A program made the position numbers and the translations under genes. Below the pieces are notes generated by a model. It worked only from the letters and a program-made list of their open reading frames with translations, made no database searches and had not been told where the DNA came from. A stretch of DNA of 64,000 nt from NCBI GenBank assembly GCA_017430455.1, contig JAFRMX010000009.1, forward strand, positions 62,001-126,000, read 5' to 3'. This document shows positions 7,814 to 18,285 of this stretch, one piece after another. The DNA comes from Oscillospiraceae bacterium (GTDB lineage: Bacteria > Bacillota > Clostridia > Oscillospirales > Oscillospiraceae). Position 1 is the stretch's first letter. The number at the start of each line of letters is the position of its first letter.

Positions 7814-8694
7814 TCAGATCCCGGATCACGCGGGGGGTAGTTGTAATAGTTTGAAGGATCGCGCAGGGAATCGGCCCAGATCTCTCCGACCTTCGGCATG
7901 AGATGAACGTAAGCGTCAGAGCTGTAGTTGTATTTGAGATTCCCGTTCTCGTCCTTTAAGGCCGAGGATATATCCACATACGAGCAGCCTTTCTCAAGTG
8001 CCAGGGCTTTGAGACGCTCGTTGTAGTCATCTATGATCTGATTGTTATATTTGGCGTACTGCCTCCCGTAACATATCGGAGTGCAGGACTGGATGACAAT
8101 GAGCATATCGGGGCAGCGCCCGTGGAGAGTGTCTATCATGGTACTCCAGCGCGCTATGGTCTCATCGGTTCCGATGAGCGCGACATCGTTGAGACCGAGC
8201 ATAATAAAGAGCTTCTCGGCGCCGGCGAGCTCGCAGACGTCTTCAGGGAAACATGCTCTGCCCCGGAACTGGAGAAACAGATCCGGGACCTCGCCGACTG
8301 CCGCTCGGACCGAATAGTTCGGGCTGTTGACAAAGGTCGCTCCGCTCAGATCATCGCTTTTAAGCCCCCAGTATTCTATGGTATCCGTCACGGAATCGCC
8401 GATAAATACGGCGTTGTTGAAGAATTCCGGATCGTCCGGATATACGGTCGGGTCAGGCTCCGGCGTCGGTTCGGGCGTGGGCTCGGGAGTCGGCTCCGGT
8501 GTGGGTTCGGGAGTCGGTTCCGGTGTAGGTTCGGGCGTGGGCTCCGGGGTAGGTTCGGGCGTCGGTTCCGGTGTGGGCGTCGGAAATACCGCGCTTAAAG
8601 GATCGGAGGAGTAGAAAGGCCCCTGAGAGCACAGCAGGAACATAAAGGCAAAAACCAGCAGGCAGAGTATCAGTTTTTTAAAGATCCCTGACAT
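7798..8694 (-). CDS. Membrane-anchored SGNH/GDSL hydrolase with Thr-Pro-Glu-Pro linker
   Basis: 298 residues. A hydrophobic N-terminal anchor (about 6-24) is followed by a rigid linker of repeated TPEP units (about 37-80) and then an SGNH domain: FIGDSVTD (block I Ser at about 98), GLNDVALIG (block III Asn near 164) and SDAYVH (Asp/His pair near 258). Such extracellular enzymes are usually esterases, for example deacetylases of cell-wall glycans; the substrate is unknown. Its anchor plus Pro-rich spacer would hold the catalytic domain in or beyond the peptidoglycan. It starts 3 nt after the nucleotidyltransferase stop, so the two are one operon. Confidence 0.85.
   Translation of the reverse strand: MSGIFKKLILCLLVFAFMFLLCSQGPFYSSDPLSAVFPTPTPEPTPEPTPEPTPEPTPEPTPEPTPEPTPEPTPEPTPEPDPTVYPDDPEFFNNAVFIGDSVTDTIEYWGLKSDDLSGATFVNSPNYSVRAAVGEVPDLFLQFRGRACFPEDVCELAGAEKLFIMLGLNDVALIGTDETIARWSTMIDTLHGRCPDMLIVIQSCTPICYGRQYAKYNNQIIDDYNERLKALALEKGCSYVDISSALKDENGNLKYNYSSDAYVHLMPKVGEIWADSLRDPSNYYNYPPRDPGSEKEEL
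8455..8590 (-). repeat. Tandem 12-nt repeat encoding the TPEP linker
   Basis: About ten imperfect 12-nt units coding for Thr-Pro-Glu-Pro. Third codon positions vary between units, so the protein repeat is being kept while the DNA drifts. A prominent plus-strand frame of repeated Gly-Ser-Gly-Val here is its antisense shadow. Confidence 0.85.
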
Positions 8695-8697
8695 ATC

Positions 8698-9609
8698 TCA
8701 CTCCAGCAGTCCGTCCGGGTAAAGGCCTTTGGCTCTCATGCCTGCTATGGCCGAGACGACCGAAGGCATGTCCTCCCTGTAGGTTATGCCGTACCAGGAC
8801 TCACTGCAGTTTAAGACGCGCACTCTCGTTTTTCCCTCTTCAATGGCGGCGCTTGCGACGGACGGGATGAAATATTCGGCCTTGAGCGGGTTTTCTTTCA
8901 GAGCTTTGTCAAGAAAGGGGGCGAAGCGCTTTGTGTACTGCTCCATCATCGCCGGTCCGAAGCCCCACATGTTCATGGAGACTGGCGTCTCGCCCGACAC
9001 ACGGACCATGTTCCCGGAGGCGTCGGGATATACGGCGTTCTCGCCGTCCTTGGCAATATTGAGCGTCTCCGTAACACTCTCGAGATACCCGTCCTTCACT
9101 TCGCAAATGCCCCTGGCGACAGTCCCGTTTTCAGTAACCGTGTTTCTGAGAAGGTAAGCGACCATGGCTGAAGCGGAGGGGTCGGTCTGTTCCTTTAGAA
9201 AATCGAAGATCGCAGAATACGCGGTCCTGCCGTAGAAATCATCGGAGTTTATGACGGCAAAAGGGGTGTCCTTCAATACGGGAGCGCAGCAGGAGACCGC
9301 GTGGGCAGTTCCCCAGGGCTTGACCCTGCCTTCGGGAACACTGTAGCCCGCCGGAAGAGCGTCCAGCTCCTGAAAGACGTAGCTTACATCGAAATGCTTT
9401 TCCATCCTTCTGCCGATAAAGGTCCTGAAATTGTCCTCGATCTCATGCTTTATTATAAAAACGACTTTCCTGAATCCGGCGCGGTACGCGTCATAGAGCG
9501 AATAATCGATGATGGCGTGGCCGCGATCGTCCACGGGAGTGATCTGCTTCAGACCGCCGAAACGGCTGCCCATTCCCGCTGCAAGTACTGCAAGAGCAGG
9601 AGACTTCAT
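8698..9609 (-). CDS. Sugar-phosphate nucleotidyltransferase family protein
   Basis: 303-residue Rossmann-like NTP transferase. LAAGMGSRFGGLKQ at residues 10-23 is the nucleotide-binding loop, and FAVINSDDFYG near residue 118 holds the metal-binding Asp. A central segment with GTAHAVSCC resembles other pyrophosphorylases. The sugar cannot be named: it is clearly not RmlA (a separate copy lies at 51 kb), and this clade is often annotated only as a nucleotidyltransferase. The start is ATG 9609 with GGAGGACGGAAT upstream. First gene of a two-gene operon with the SGNH hydrolase. Confidence 0.8.
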   Translation of the reverse strand: MKSPALAVLAAGMGSRFGGLKQITPVDDRGHAIIDYSLYDAYRAGFRKVVFIIKHEIEDNFRTFIGRRMEKHFDVSYVFQELDALPAGYSVPEGRVKPWGTAHAVSCCAPVLKDTPFAVINSDDFYGRTAYSAIFDFLKEQTDPSASAMVAYLLRNTVTENGTVARGICEVKDGYLESVTETLNIAKDGENAVYPDASGNMVRVSGETPVSMNMWGFGPAMMEQYTKRFAPFLDKALKENPLKAEYFIPSVASAAIEEGKTRVRVLNCSESWYGITYREDMPSVVSAIAGMRAKGLYPDGLLE

Positions 9610-9675
9610 ATTCCGTCCTCCAGAAATTGATTATTTTAGATTATTCTACCACGGACCCCGGGACTGTCAAGAAAC

Positions 9676-9703
9676 AAAAAAAGAGCGCTTCACGCTCTTT
9701 TTT
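9676..9703. terminator. Intrinsic terminator after the 25-residue peptide gene
   Basis: AAGAGCG, loop CTTCA, CGCTCTT, flanked by A- and T-runs so it can work on either strand. On the minus strand it lies about 30 nt after the stop of the small membrane-peptide gene and before the nucleotidyltransferase gene. Confidence 0.88.
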
Positions 9704-9729
9704 ATGTTTCTCTTAAATTATAATTACTG

Positions 9730-9807
9730 TCAGTGGTTGAGGCCGTATACTGTCATGGCCAACATGCCGGAGAGATACAATATGCCGAAAATTCCTACGC
9801 CGATCAT
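9730..9807 (-). CDS. Predicted 25-residue single-span membrane peptide
   Basis: Reads MIGVGIFGILYLSGMLAM then TVYGLNH, stop: one hydrophobic helix with a short polar C-terminus. A consensus AAGGAGG (9823-9817) lies 9 nt before the ATG, a sigma-A-like promoter is upstream and an intrinsic terminator downstream, so it has every part of a free-standing gene. Other single-span peptides of this size often join a larger membrane complex (KdpF, CydX and similar); no such partner is adjacent. I do not recognise the family. The codon series is open from ATG to TGA with no overlap with another gene. Confidence 0.7.
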   Translation of the reverse strand: MIGVGIFGILYLSGMLAMTVYGLNH

Positions 9808-9849
9808 ATTCAAAAACCTCCTTAAAGGATACTTTCTTCTTACAACTTA

Positions 9850-9877
9850 AATATATCACTGTCTCCTGAAAAATCAA
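9850..9877 (-). promoter_or_regulatory. Promoter for the 25-residue peptide gene
   Basis: Minus strand: TTGATT (9877-9872), 16-nt spacer, TATATT (9855-9850), about 43 nt before the start codon. Confidence 0.55.
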
Positions 9878-9879
9878 TG

Positions 9880-10227
9880 ATACCGGGGCCTGAGGCCGGC
9901 TCGCGCTTTGGGCAGGATGCACAAAATCGGGCTTTGAAAAGAAGAGGAAAGAAAATTGCAGGCCCGAAGGCCGAAATAGTTTTTTGCCGAGTGATAAATG
10001 CAAAATAATGCGCGCTGAGGCCGGAGATCTCTCCTGAATGCATTTTCCGTAACGGGAAAATGCATCGCGCTGCCGAAAAATGAAAGTTTTCCGGGCTGAT
10101 CTGCAGTTTTTCTAAGGATTATTGACAAATGAGGTCTGACAGATGAAGACCCGGTACGTTTTTACGGAAAAAATGATTAAAAATTTGTGAAAGTTTTTTC
10201 ATAAAGCCCGCAAAGAGGGTGCTTTGC
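9880..10227. other. Intergenic stretch with hairpins, no supported gene
   Basis: About 350 nt without a credible gene. Overlapping minus-strand frames of 67-96 codons exist but lack ribosome-binding sites. The stretch contains an 11-bp perfect inverted repeat (ATGCATTTTCC, 6-nt loop, GGAAAATGCAT; 10038-10065) without a T-run, and several GGCC-rich mini-palindromes (such as CCTGAGGCCGG). It may be a dispersed intergenic repeat or an untranslated RNA; nothing here decides. Confidence 0.4.
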
Positions 10228-10256
10228 TTGCAGAAAACATGGCGCTATGATAAAAT
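10228..10256 (+). promoter_or_regulatory. Sigma-A promoter for secA
   Basis: TTGCAG (10228-10233), 17-nt spacer, TAAAAT (10251-10256), giving a leader of only about 20 nt before ATG 10284. Confidence 0.7.
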
Positions 10257-10283
10257 ATACTGCTTTTGCATAACGGAGGAGTC

Positions 10284-12790
<2,507 letters not shown>

Positions 12791-12791
<1 letters not shown>

Positions 12792-13591
12792 TGTTTGTCC
12801 AAAACGAAAAAAACGGGATAATATATATGACGAGCTCCGTCCTCAGCGTGCCGCACGCGTTCACGACGAGATACGGAGGGGTCAGCAAGGGGATCTTCGA
12901 AAGCCTCAACATGAGCTCCAACTCCGGGGACGACCAAGCCAACGTGACCGAGAACTATTCGAGAGTCCTGGCGCTGTTCGGCGCGTCTCCCGAAGAGGCC
13001 GCCGTTACGAAACAGGTCCACGGCAATGAAGTCAGGCTCTGCACATATGAAGACAGGCACGTCCCCGCGTCGAATGTCCCCTATGAGGCGGACGGGCTCG
13101 TCACAGCCCTGAAGGGCATGCCCCTGATGTGCTTTACGGCAGACTGCGTGCCCGCGCTTTTGTGCGACGCCGAAAACGGAGTCATCGCCGCCGTTCACTG
13201 CGGCTGGAGAAGCTCCGTCGCGGATATACTGGGGGTCACGGTCTCAAAAATGGAGAGCGCCGGAGCCGTGAGGAAGAACATCTGCTGTGCTTTCGGGCCG
13301 GCGATTGGCCCCTGCCATTTCGAAACGCACGACGATGTCACCAAAGCTGTCGAAAGCTGGCTTGAGGGCGACACGGAGGGTCTTTTCAAGGACACCGGAG
13401 GCGGTAAATACCTGGTCGATCTCAGAAAGGCCAACGCCCGAAGGCTTGAAAAACTGGGGGTCCCCGGGGAGAATATAGATATTTCGGACGAGTGCACGGT
13501 GTGCTCACATGAAAAATACTGGTCACACAGATACACAAAGGGCAGAAGAGGCAGCCAGGCCTCGGTCATCTGCCTGAATCGGGAAATCTGA
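12791..13591 (+). CDS. pgeF: Laccase-domain protein PgeF (YfiH), peptidoglycan editing factor
   Basis: Cytosolic enzyme of the YfiH family (multicopper polyphenol oxidoreductase fold); characterised members hydrolyse wrongly built UDP-MurNAc-L-Ser precursors, others act on purine nucleosides. 266 residues. Conserved metal and catalytic residues are present: His in KQVHGNEV, Cys in FTADCVPALL and His in AAVHCGWR. The C-terminus has the typical SHRYTKGRRGSQASVI. ATG 12791 overlaps the secA stop; a second Met 12 residues in (MTSSVLSVPHAFTTR) could also be the start. Operon: secA-pgeF-lipoprotein-cdd. Confidence 0.88.
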
Positions 13592-13611
13592 GCGGGAGCA
13601 AAACAGAAACA

Positions 13612-15258
13612 GTGAAAAGATCATTATACACAGCTGTTGCGATAATACTGGTCCTTGCGGCGCTGTTGCCGCTTTCGGCCTGCGGAAGGAAAAATACGGT
13701 CGAGGAAGAGGAATACGTCTCTACGGGAGGTGAGGACCTTCTGGTCGCCGACGCCGCGGACAGGGTGTTCACACTCAACAGCAGCTCGCACTACAGCCTC
13801 AATCCGATAATAGCAACGAACCACGCGAACCAGCTCATCTGCGATCTGGTCTATGAGAACATGCTCGATCTCGACAACAGCTTCAATGTCCTGCCCGGCA
13901 TCCTGGTCGAGGGAAGCTGCAACGAGGACGGGACCTACTGGACCTTCAGCATGGACCTCGCAAATCCGCATTATTTTCACGACGGGTCGGAGGTAACCGC
14001 GAGAGACGTGCGCATTTCCCTGCAGTACGCCGTACAGTCGGACAGATACGCGGGCAGATTCTCGTCGTTTATGGGCTGCAGCCACGATAACGACGCCGGA
14101 AAGATCTATGTGGCGCTCGGCAAAGGCAATACCCAGTTCAACAAGCTCATGAACATTCCGGTCCTGAAGGCGGGCACCTATGACAGCGACCACCCGATCG
14201 GAAGCGGCCCCTACACATACAATGAGGACTTCACTCAGCTCGTGGCTGCGGAGACATATCCCGGCTATGAGACCCTTCCTGTCGATACCATATATATAAA
14301 GGAATACTCATCGGCCGCGGATATAATATCCGCTTTTGAGGACTCCTACATCGACATCACGATAAACGACCCCTCGAGCTACACGAACCTCGGCTATGCG
14401 AGCACGAACGAAAACCACGACTACGCCACGACGAACATGCACTATGTAATGTTCAATTCCGAAAGCACGGTATGCCGCTATGCCGCCTTCCGCTATGCCA
14501 TGGCGATCGCTTTCGACAGGAACTATCTTGTGGATATGCTCAAAGGCCACGGCGTCGCCGCTGCCTGCCCGATGTATCCCACGTGCGCCCTGTACCCGGC
14601 GGATATAGCAAACAGCCTCAGGTATGACCTCGACAAGTGCGCCAGCATTCTTGAAAACGCGGGCGTGGCCGATTATAACGAGGACGGCTGGCGCGAGTAC
14701 ATGAGTGGTGTTCCGGTCGCCTTCAGGCTGAGATTCATCGTCTGCAACGACTCCTCCGCGAAAGTCGGCGTCGCGAACAAATTCGCCGCCGATATGGAGA
14801 AGATAGGAGTGAGGGTGGATGTCACCCCGCTCGTGTGGGACGACTACATCAAGGCCCTCGAAGAGGGGGAATTCGATATGTACTACGGGGAGATCCGCCT
14901 GCGCAACGACTTCGATCTGACAGAGCTCTTCGACCCTGACAGCGGACTTGACAAGAAGACGGAGATCTGGCACGGCATCAACTACTCCAGATCCAAGGAT
15001 ACAAGCTACGCGGATTATATAAACGCGTACCTCGCCTCAAGCGACAGGACTGTCGCGGGCAACTACGCGACGCTCTGCAACTATATCGCGCAGGAGAGCC
15101 TCCTGATCCCGCTCGGCTTTGAAAACCAGCAGCTCATAAGCCACCGCGGGATATGCCAGGGCCTGAATCCCAATTACGGAAATCCGCTTTACGACTTCCA
15201 GAACTGGACTATCGACTTGAGCTATACAAATACGAAAAAAGCAAAGGGAGGAAACTGA
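13612..15258 (+). CDS. Peptide-type ABC transporter substrate-binding lipoprotein
   Basis: Extracellular solute-binding protein of family 5 (OppA/DppA-like), 548 residues. GTG start, then a lipoprotein signal ending in LSAC with the lipidated Cys at residue 24. The middle shows the family signature of an N-terminal lobe beginning with LNPIIATNHANQLICDLVYE and the GSGPYTY stretch. No permease or ATPase genes follow, so it either works with a transporter coded elsewhere or is an orphan sensor. The weak ribosome-binding site GCGGGAG is 13 nt from the GTG. Two bases separate its stop from cdd. Confidence 0.88.
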   Translation: MKRSLYTAVAIILVLAALLPLSACGRKNTVEEEEYVSTGGEDLLVADAADRVFTLNSSSHYSLNPIIATNHANQLICDLVYENMLDLDNSFNVLPGILVEGSCNEDGTYWTFSMDLANPHYFHDGSEVTARDVRISLQYAVQSDRYAGRFSSFMGCSHDNDAGKIYVALGKGNTQFNKLMNIPVLKAGTYDSDHPIGSGPYTYNEDFTQLVAAETYPGYETLPVDTIYIKEYSSAADIISAFEDSYIDITINDPSSYTNLGYASTNENHDYATTNMHYVMFNSESTVCRYAAFRYAMAIAFDRNYLVDMLKGHGVAAACPMYPTCALYPADIANSLRYDLDKCASILENAGVADYNEDGWREYMSGVPVAFRLRFIVCNDSSAKVGVANKFAADMEKIGVRVDVTPLVWDDYIKALEEGEFDMYYGEIRLRNDFDLTELFDPDSGLDKKTEIWHGINYSRSKDTSYADYINAYLASSDRTVAGNYATLCNYIAQESLLIPLGFENQQLISHRGICQGLNPNYGNPLYDFQNWTIDLSYTNTKKAKGGN

Positions 15259-15259
15259 T

Positions 15260-15640
15260 ATGACAGACAGAGAGCTCATGAGCATCGCGAAGGAGGCCTC
15301 AAAGAACGCCTACGCCCCGTACTCCAAATTCCAGGTCGGGGCCGCCCTTGAGTGTGAGGACGGGACCGTATTCACGGGCTGCAACGTGGAAAACGCCGCG
15401 CTCGGCAGCACTATCTGCGCGGAGCGCACCGCCTGCTGCAAGGCGGTCAGCGAAGGCCACAGAAAATATACGAGGATCGCGATCTACGGGGAGAGCAAAG
15501 GCTACTGCATGCCCTGCGGCTCATGCAGACAGTTTCTCGCGGAGTTTTCTCCGGAGATGGAGGTCCTTTGCTCCAGAGCGGACGGAAGGTATGTCAGCTA
15601 CAAGCTCAGCGAGCTTCTGCCGCACACGTTTGATTACTGA
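15260..15640 (+). CDS. cdd: Cytidine deaminase
   Basis: Deaminates cytidine and deoxycytidine to uridine and deoxyuridine in pyrimidine salvage. 126 residues, the homotetrameric short type. Zinc ligands and the proton-shuttling Glu are in TICAERTA (Cys and Glu) and PCGSCRQ (two Cys); NVENAALGSTICAE is the substrate loop. ATG 15260 follows GGGAGGAAACTGAT, overlapping the end of the lipoprotein gene. Last gene of the secA operon, followed by two hairpins. Confidence 0.95.
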   Translation: MTDRELMSIAKEASKNAYAPYSKFQVGAALECEDGTVFTGCNVENAALGSTICAERTACCKAVSEGHRKYTRIAIYGESKGYCMPCGSCRQFLAEFSPEMEVLCSRADGRYVSYKLSELLPHTFDY

Positions 15641-15680
15641 AAACCGTTCCCGCCAAGTGACGGACAGGCAGTGAAGAGGG

Positions 15681-15742
15681 ATAGGAGCTTCGCCCTCCTA
15701 TATGTTAAAAATCCCGGCTCTCTGATTCAGAGATGCCGGGAT
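15681..15742 (+). terminator. Double hairpin between convergent cdd and dehydrogenase genes
   Basis: First ATAGGAG, 7-nt loop, CTCCTAT (15681-15701). Then a longer stem: ATCCCGGC and TCTCTGA pairing with TCAGAGA and GCCGGGAT (15711-15742, one bulged T). A-rich sequence upstream and a short T-run downstream make the second a likely bidirectional terminator. Confidence 0.75.
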
Positions 15743-15754
15743 CAATTTATGTAT

Positions 15755-16705
15755 TCAGTTAACAATATTTTTGCACGGCTTGTTTTCCAGAACATCGAGA
15801 GCGTTTTCAAGGGCTATCTCCATCATTTTCTCGTTTGCTTCATATGTATCTGCACCGATATGAGAGGTAATAATAACATTCTCATGATGGATCAGCGGCA
15901 TGTCTCCCGGCGGCTCAGGCTCAATCACGTCTCCTGCGTAGAATCCCACTTTACCCGAACACAAGGCATCATAAAGTGCGGTATGGTCAACTACAGCTCC
16001 TCGCGCGTCATTTACAAGAACAACGCCATCTTTCATCTTCGCTATGCGCTCTTTACTGATAAAGTTCCTGGTGCTGTCATTTAGAGGAAAGAGGAGGAAA
16101 ATAATGTCGCTTTTGGCCAGAAGCCGGTCAAGAGGAACAGGATCGACACCGTTCTCTTCACAGAACGTAAAATCCATGTAAGGATCGTAAGCCAGTATAT
16201 TCATATTAAAGCCCTTGGCACGAGGAACAACACATTTTCCGATAGCACCGAGCCCGATGATCCCTATTGTTTTACCGCTTAGCGCAAATCCCTTTCTGCG
16301 GGCTTTCCATTTTCCGTTACGAACGTCACAGACATTATTGCATATATCGCGTACAGCGCATATCATAAGCCCAATCACATAGTCAGCGACAGATTCTGCA
16401 TTGGAACCGGGAGCATTGCAAACAGCGATCCCCCGTCTCCGGGCGGCCTGTATGTCGACCCGATCATATCCGACTGCCGGTCTGGAAATTACTTTAAGTG
16501 AATCCGGTAGTTTGCTAATTAAAGGTTCCCTGATAAAATCCGTGCCGCTGATCAATGCGTCTGCTCCCTGAACGAATTCAAGAAGCTCGTCTGACGACAG
16601 AAACGGCTTTTTGCTCAATTCAACCTCAGCTGAGTTTACAGCACGCAGCCAGGTTGGATGGTCCTCAGGCAGTTTTGCATAATGACAGGTAATGGCTATC
16701 TTCAA
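15755..16705 (-). CDS. D-isomer-specific 2-hydroxyacid dehydrogenase
   Basis: NAD-dependent enzyme interconverting a 2-hydroxyacid and a 2-oxoacid; 316 residues. The Rossmann dinucleotide loop is GIIGLGAIG (about residues 148-156), and the catalytic triad is seen as Arg in NDARGAVVD, Glu in DVIEPEPPG and His in SHIGADT. TTG start at 16705 with AAAGGAGG upstream. Last gene of the minus-strand catabolic operon, 64 nt after the symporter. In this context it could turn an imported D-hydroxyacid into the oxoacid oxidised by the ferredoxin oxidoreductase, or reduce surplus oxoacid. Phosphoglycerate dehydrogenase is unlikely since no serine genes are nearby and no ACT domain is present. Confidence 0.88.
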   Translation of the reverse strand: MKIAITCHYAKLPEDHPTWLRAVNSAEVELSKKPFLSSDELLEFVQGADALISGTDFIREPLISKLPDSLKVISRPAVGYDRVDIQAARRRGIAVCNAPGSNAESVADYVIGLMICAVRDICNNVCDVRNGKWKARRKGFALSGKTIGIIGLGAIGKCVVPRAKGFNMNILAYDPYMDFTFCEENGVDPVPLDRLLAKSDIIFLLFPLNDSTRNFISKERIAKMKDGVVLVNDARGAVVDHTALYDALCSGKVGFYAGDVIEPEPPGDMPLIHHENVIITSHIGADTYEANEKMMEIALENALDVLENKPCKNIVN

Positions 16706-16769
16706 AAACGGGCCTCCTTTTCAGCCAAGAGATTGTAAACAGTCAATTCAATTGAATAATTGCAGTGGA

Positions 16770-18176
16770 TCATTCAAAAAATGGGACTTCAGTCTGTTTT
16801 TGGGTCAGCGCGGAGACAACAACTATCACTGCCAAAGATACAAGGCTTCCTGCTATACTTTCGCTTATTCCTGCTGGGGAGTGCAATACTTTGCTCCAAA
16901 AAATTGAAAAGACCAGACCACTGAGCATAGCAGCATTCATTCCCTGTCGGGTTACTTTCTTTGAAAACAGTGCGGCCAAAGCAGGCACAGCAACTCCTGC
17001 CGCGAACTGTGTCATGGAAAGCATCATCGCTTCAAAAATATTAGTCCTGGACAAGGCAAAGAGAACCGCAAACGCGCCAACGAGTATAACGCTGATTCGG
17101 CTGATCCGGATCAGCTTTTTGGAATCTTTTGTGCCGCTCAGACAGCCGTAAATATCCGTAGCAACAGTTTGAGCTGAAAGAATCAGATAGCTGTCCGTGG
17201 TAGACATGATTACGGCAACAATTGCTGCTACAGTAATTGCGTATACTACTGCAGGAAAACGCTTTTCCACCATAAGAAGCAGCAGCATTTCAGATTCATC
17301 AGAACTTACTCCGGGAAATACAACGGCAGCACAAATACCGATAAGTATGACAGCAAACGAATAGTAGATTATCAGCAGATTTCCACCGAAAGCTCCCCTG
17401 CTTGCCGATTTGTTGGATTTGGCTGAGAAGGCTCTCTGCCAATACGGCGGGCCTGCGACGAAATACAGAAAAGATGTAATTGTATAACCGAACATAGTGG
17501 CACTCGGTTTAAGCGTGAAATAAGAGGGATCCAATTGGGTACGGACTTCACTCCACCCACCTGCCATGTTGAGAGCTCCGAATGGCACGACAACGCCAAT
17601 AACAATAAGAAGAATCAGCCCTTGCAGCACATCTGTATAAGCCACTCCATACATTCCCGACAGCACTGTATAAATAACAATAACAATCATACCTATGATC
17701 AGTGCCTGCTCATAAGAGATACCATAAGGGTTCAGGATGTATTTAAGAACCTTTGAGAAGGCGATAAGTTGTGTACCGGTAGTACCTATAAGCGTCCAGG
17801 CTATTACGATTGCCGCGATAACAGAAGTTGATTTACCGAACCGTTTAAGAAAAAGATCAGGAATAGAGCTTATATCATATTTTGCGCCAATTCGTCTGAT
17901 CCTTCCCGCAAAGAAGGAAAAGATGAAAAAGGCGACAAAAGTGCCCAACGTCGGGGAAATGGCTGAAATACCTATATTGTATGCCTGTCCCGATTTGCCC
18001 AATGTGGCGGAAGCTCCGATCCAAGTGGCTGCGAATGTGAAAACAAGAACAAATGTTGGCAGAGAACGTCCGGAAAGATAGTAACCTTCCGTGCTCCTTG
18101 CGCGTTTTGAAAAAAAGATACCTATGATCAGCATGATGATCATATAAAGGCCCATAATAAGCAATACTAGATTCAT
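16770..18176 (-). CDS. Sodium:solute symporter (SSS family)
   Basis: 468-residue multi-span carrier. The N-terminus MNLVLLIMGLYMIIMLIIG and FAATWIGASATLGKSG near residue 49 are typical SSS features; STTDSYLILSAQTVATDIYG near 325 is the conserved TM8 sodium-site region. Clearly different from the PutP-type protein at 1.5-3.0 kb (shorter N-terminal segment and no SAQASDMSGW). ATG 18176 follows AAGGAGACTC. Position inside the catabolic operon suggests it imports the operon's organic-acid or amino-acid substrate. Confidence 0.88.
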   Translation of the reverse strand: MNLVLLIMGLYMIIMLIIGIFFSKRARSTEGYYLSGRSLPTFVLVFTFAATWIGASATLGKSGQAYNIGISAISPTLGTFVAFFIFSFFAGRIRRIGAKYDISSIPDLFLKRFGKSTSVIAAIVIAWTLIGTTGTQLIAFSKVLKYILNPYGISYEQALIIGMIVIVIYTVLSGMYGVAYTDVLQGLILLIVIGVVVPFGALNMAGGWSEVRTQLDPSYFTLKPSATMFGYTITSFLYFVAGPPYWQRAFSAKSNKSASRGAFGGNLLIIYYSFAVILIGICAAVVFPGVSSDESEMLLLLMVEKRFPAVVYAITVAAIVAVIMSTTDSYLILSAQTVATDIYGCLSGTKDSKKLIRISRISVILVGAFAVLFALSRTNIFEAMMLSMTQFAAGVAVPALAALFSKKVTRQGMNAAMLSGLVFSIFWSKVLHSPAGISESIAGSLVSLAVIVVVSALTQKQTEVPFFE

Positions 18177-18203
18177 GGAGTCTCCTTATTGATTCAGAAA
18201 CAC

Positions 18204-18234
18204 GCATATCCGCGCTGTTTGGGCGTGGATATGC
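18204..18234 (-). terminator. Intercistronic hairpin between aminotransferase and symporter genes
   Basis: GCATATCC and GGATATGC enclose a 15-nt loop in the 109-nt gap, the widest in this operon. On the minus strand it is followed by a short GTGTTTC. It may be a weak terminator or an mRNA processing site that lowers expression of the last two genes. Confidence 0.4.
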
Positions 18235-18285
18235 CTGTTTCAAGTATGTTTTAGAGAGTAACTGTTTAGCGGGAAAGACTGCCGA

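Noticed and set aside
8122..8614. Plus-strand frames rich in Gly-Ser-Gly-Val or Arg-Phe-Gly repeats
   Set aside because: Exact antisense of the TPEP-coding repeat of the SGNH hydrolase; repeats create open frames on both strands.
9713..10128. Overlapping minus-strand frames of 67-96 codons upstream of the 25-residue peptide gene
   Set aside because: Three overlapping frames compete, none has a ribosome-binding site, and they run through hairpins; only the 9730-9807 frame has signals.
15681..15742. Riboswitch or T-box near cdd
   Set aside because: The structure lies after the stop of cdd between convergent genes and has no conserved aptamer features; a terminator explains it.
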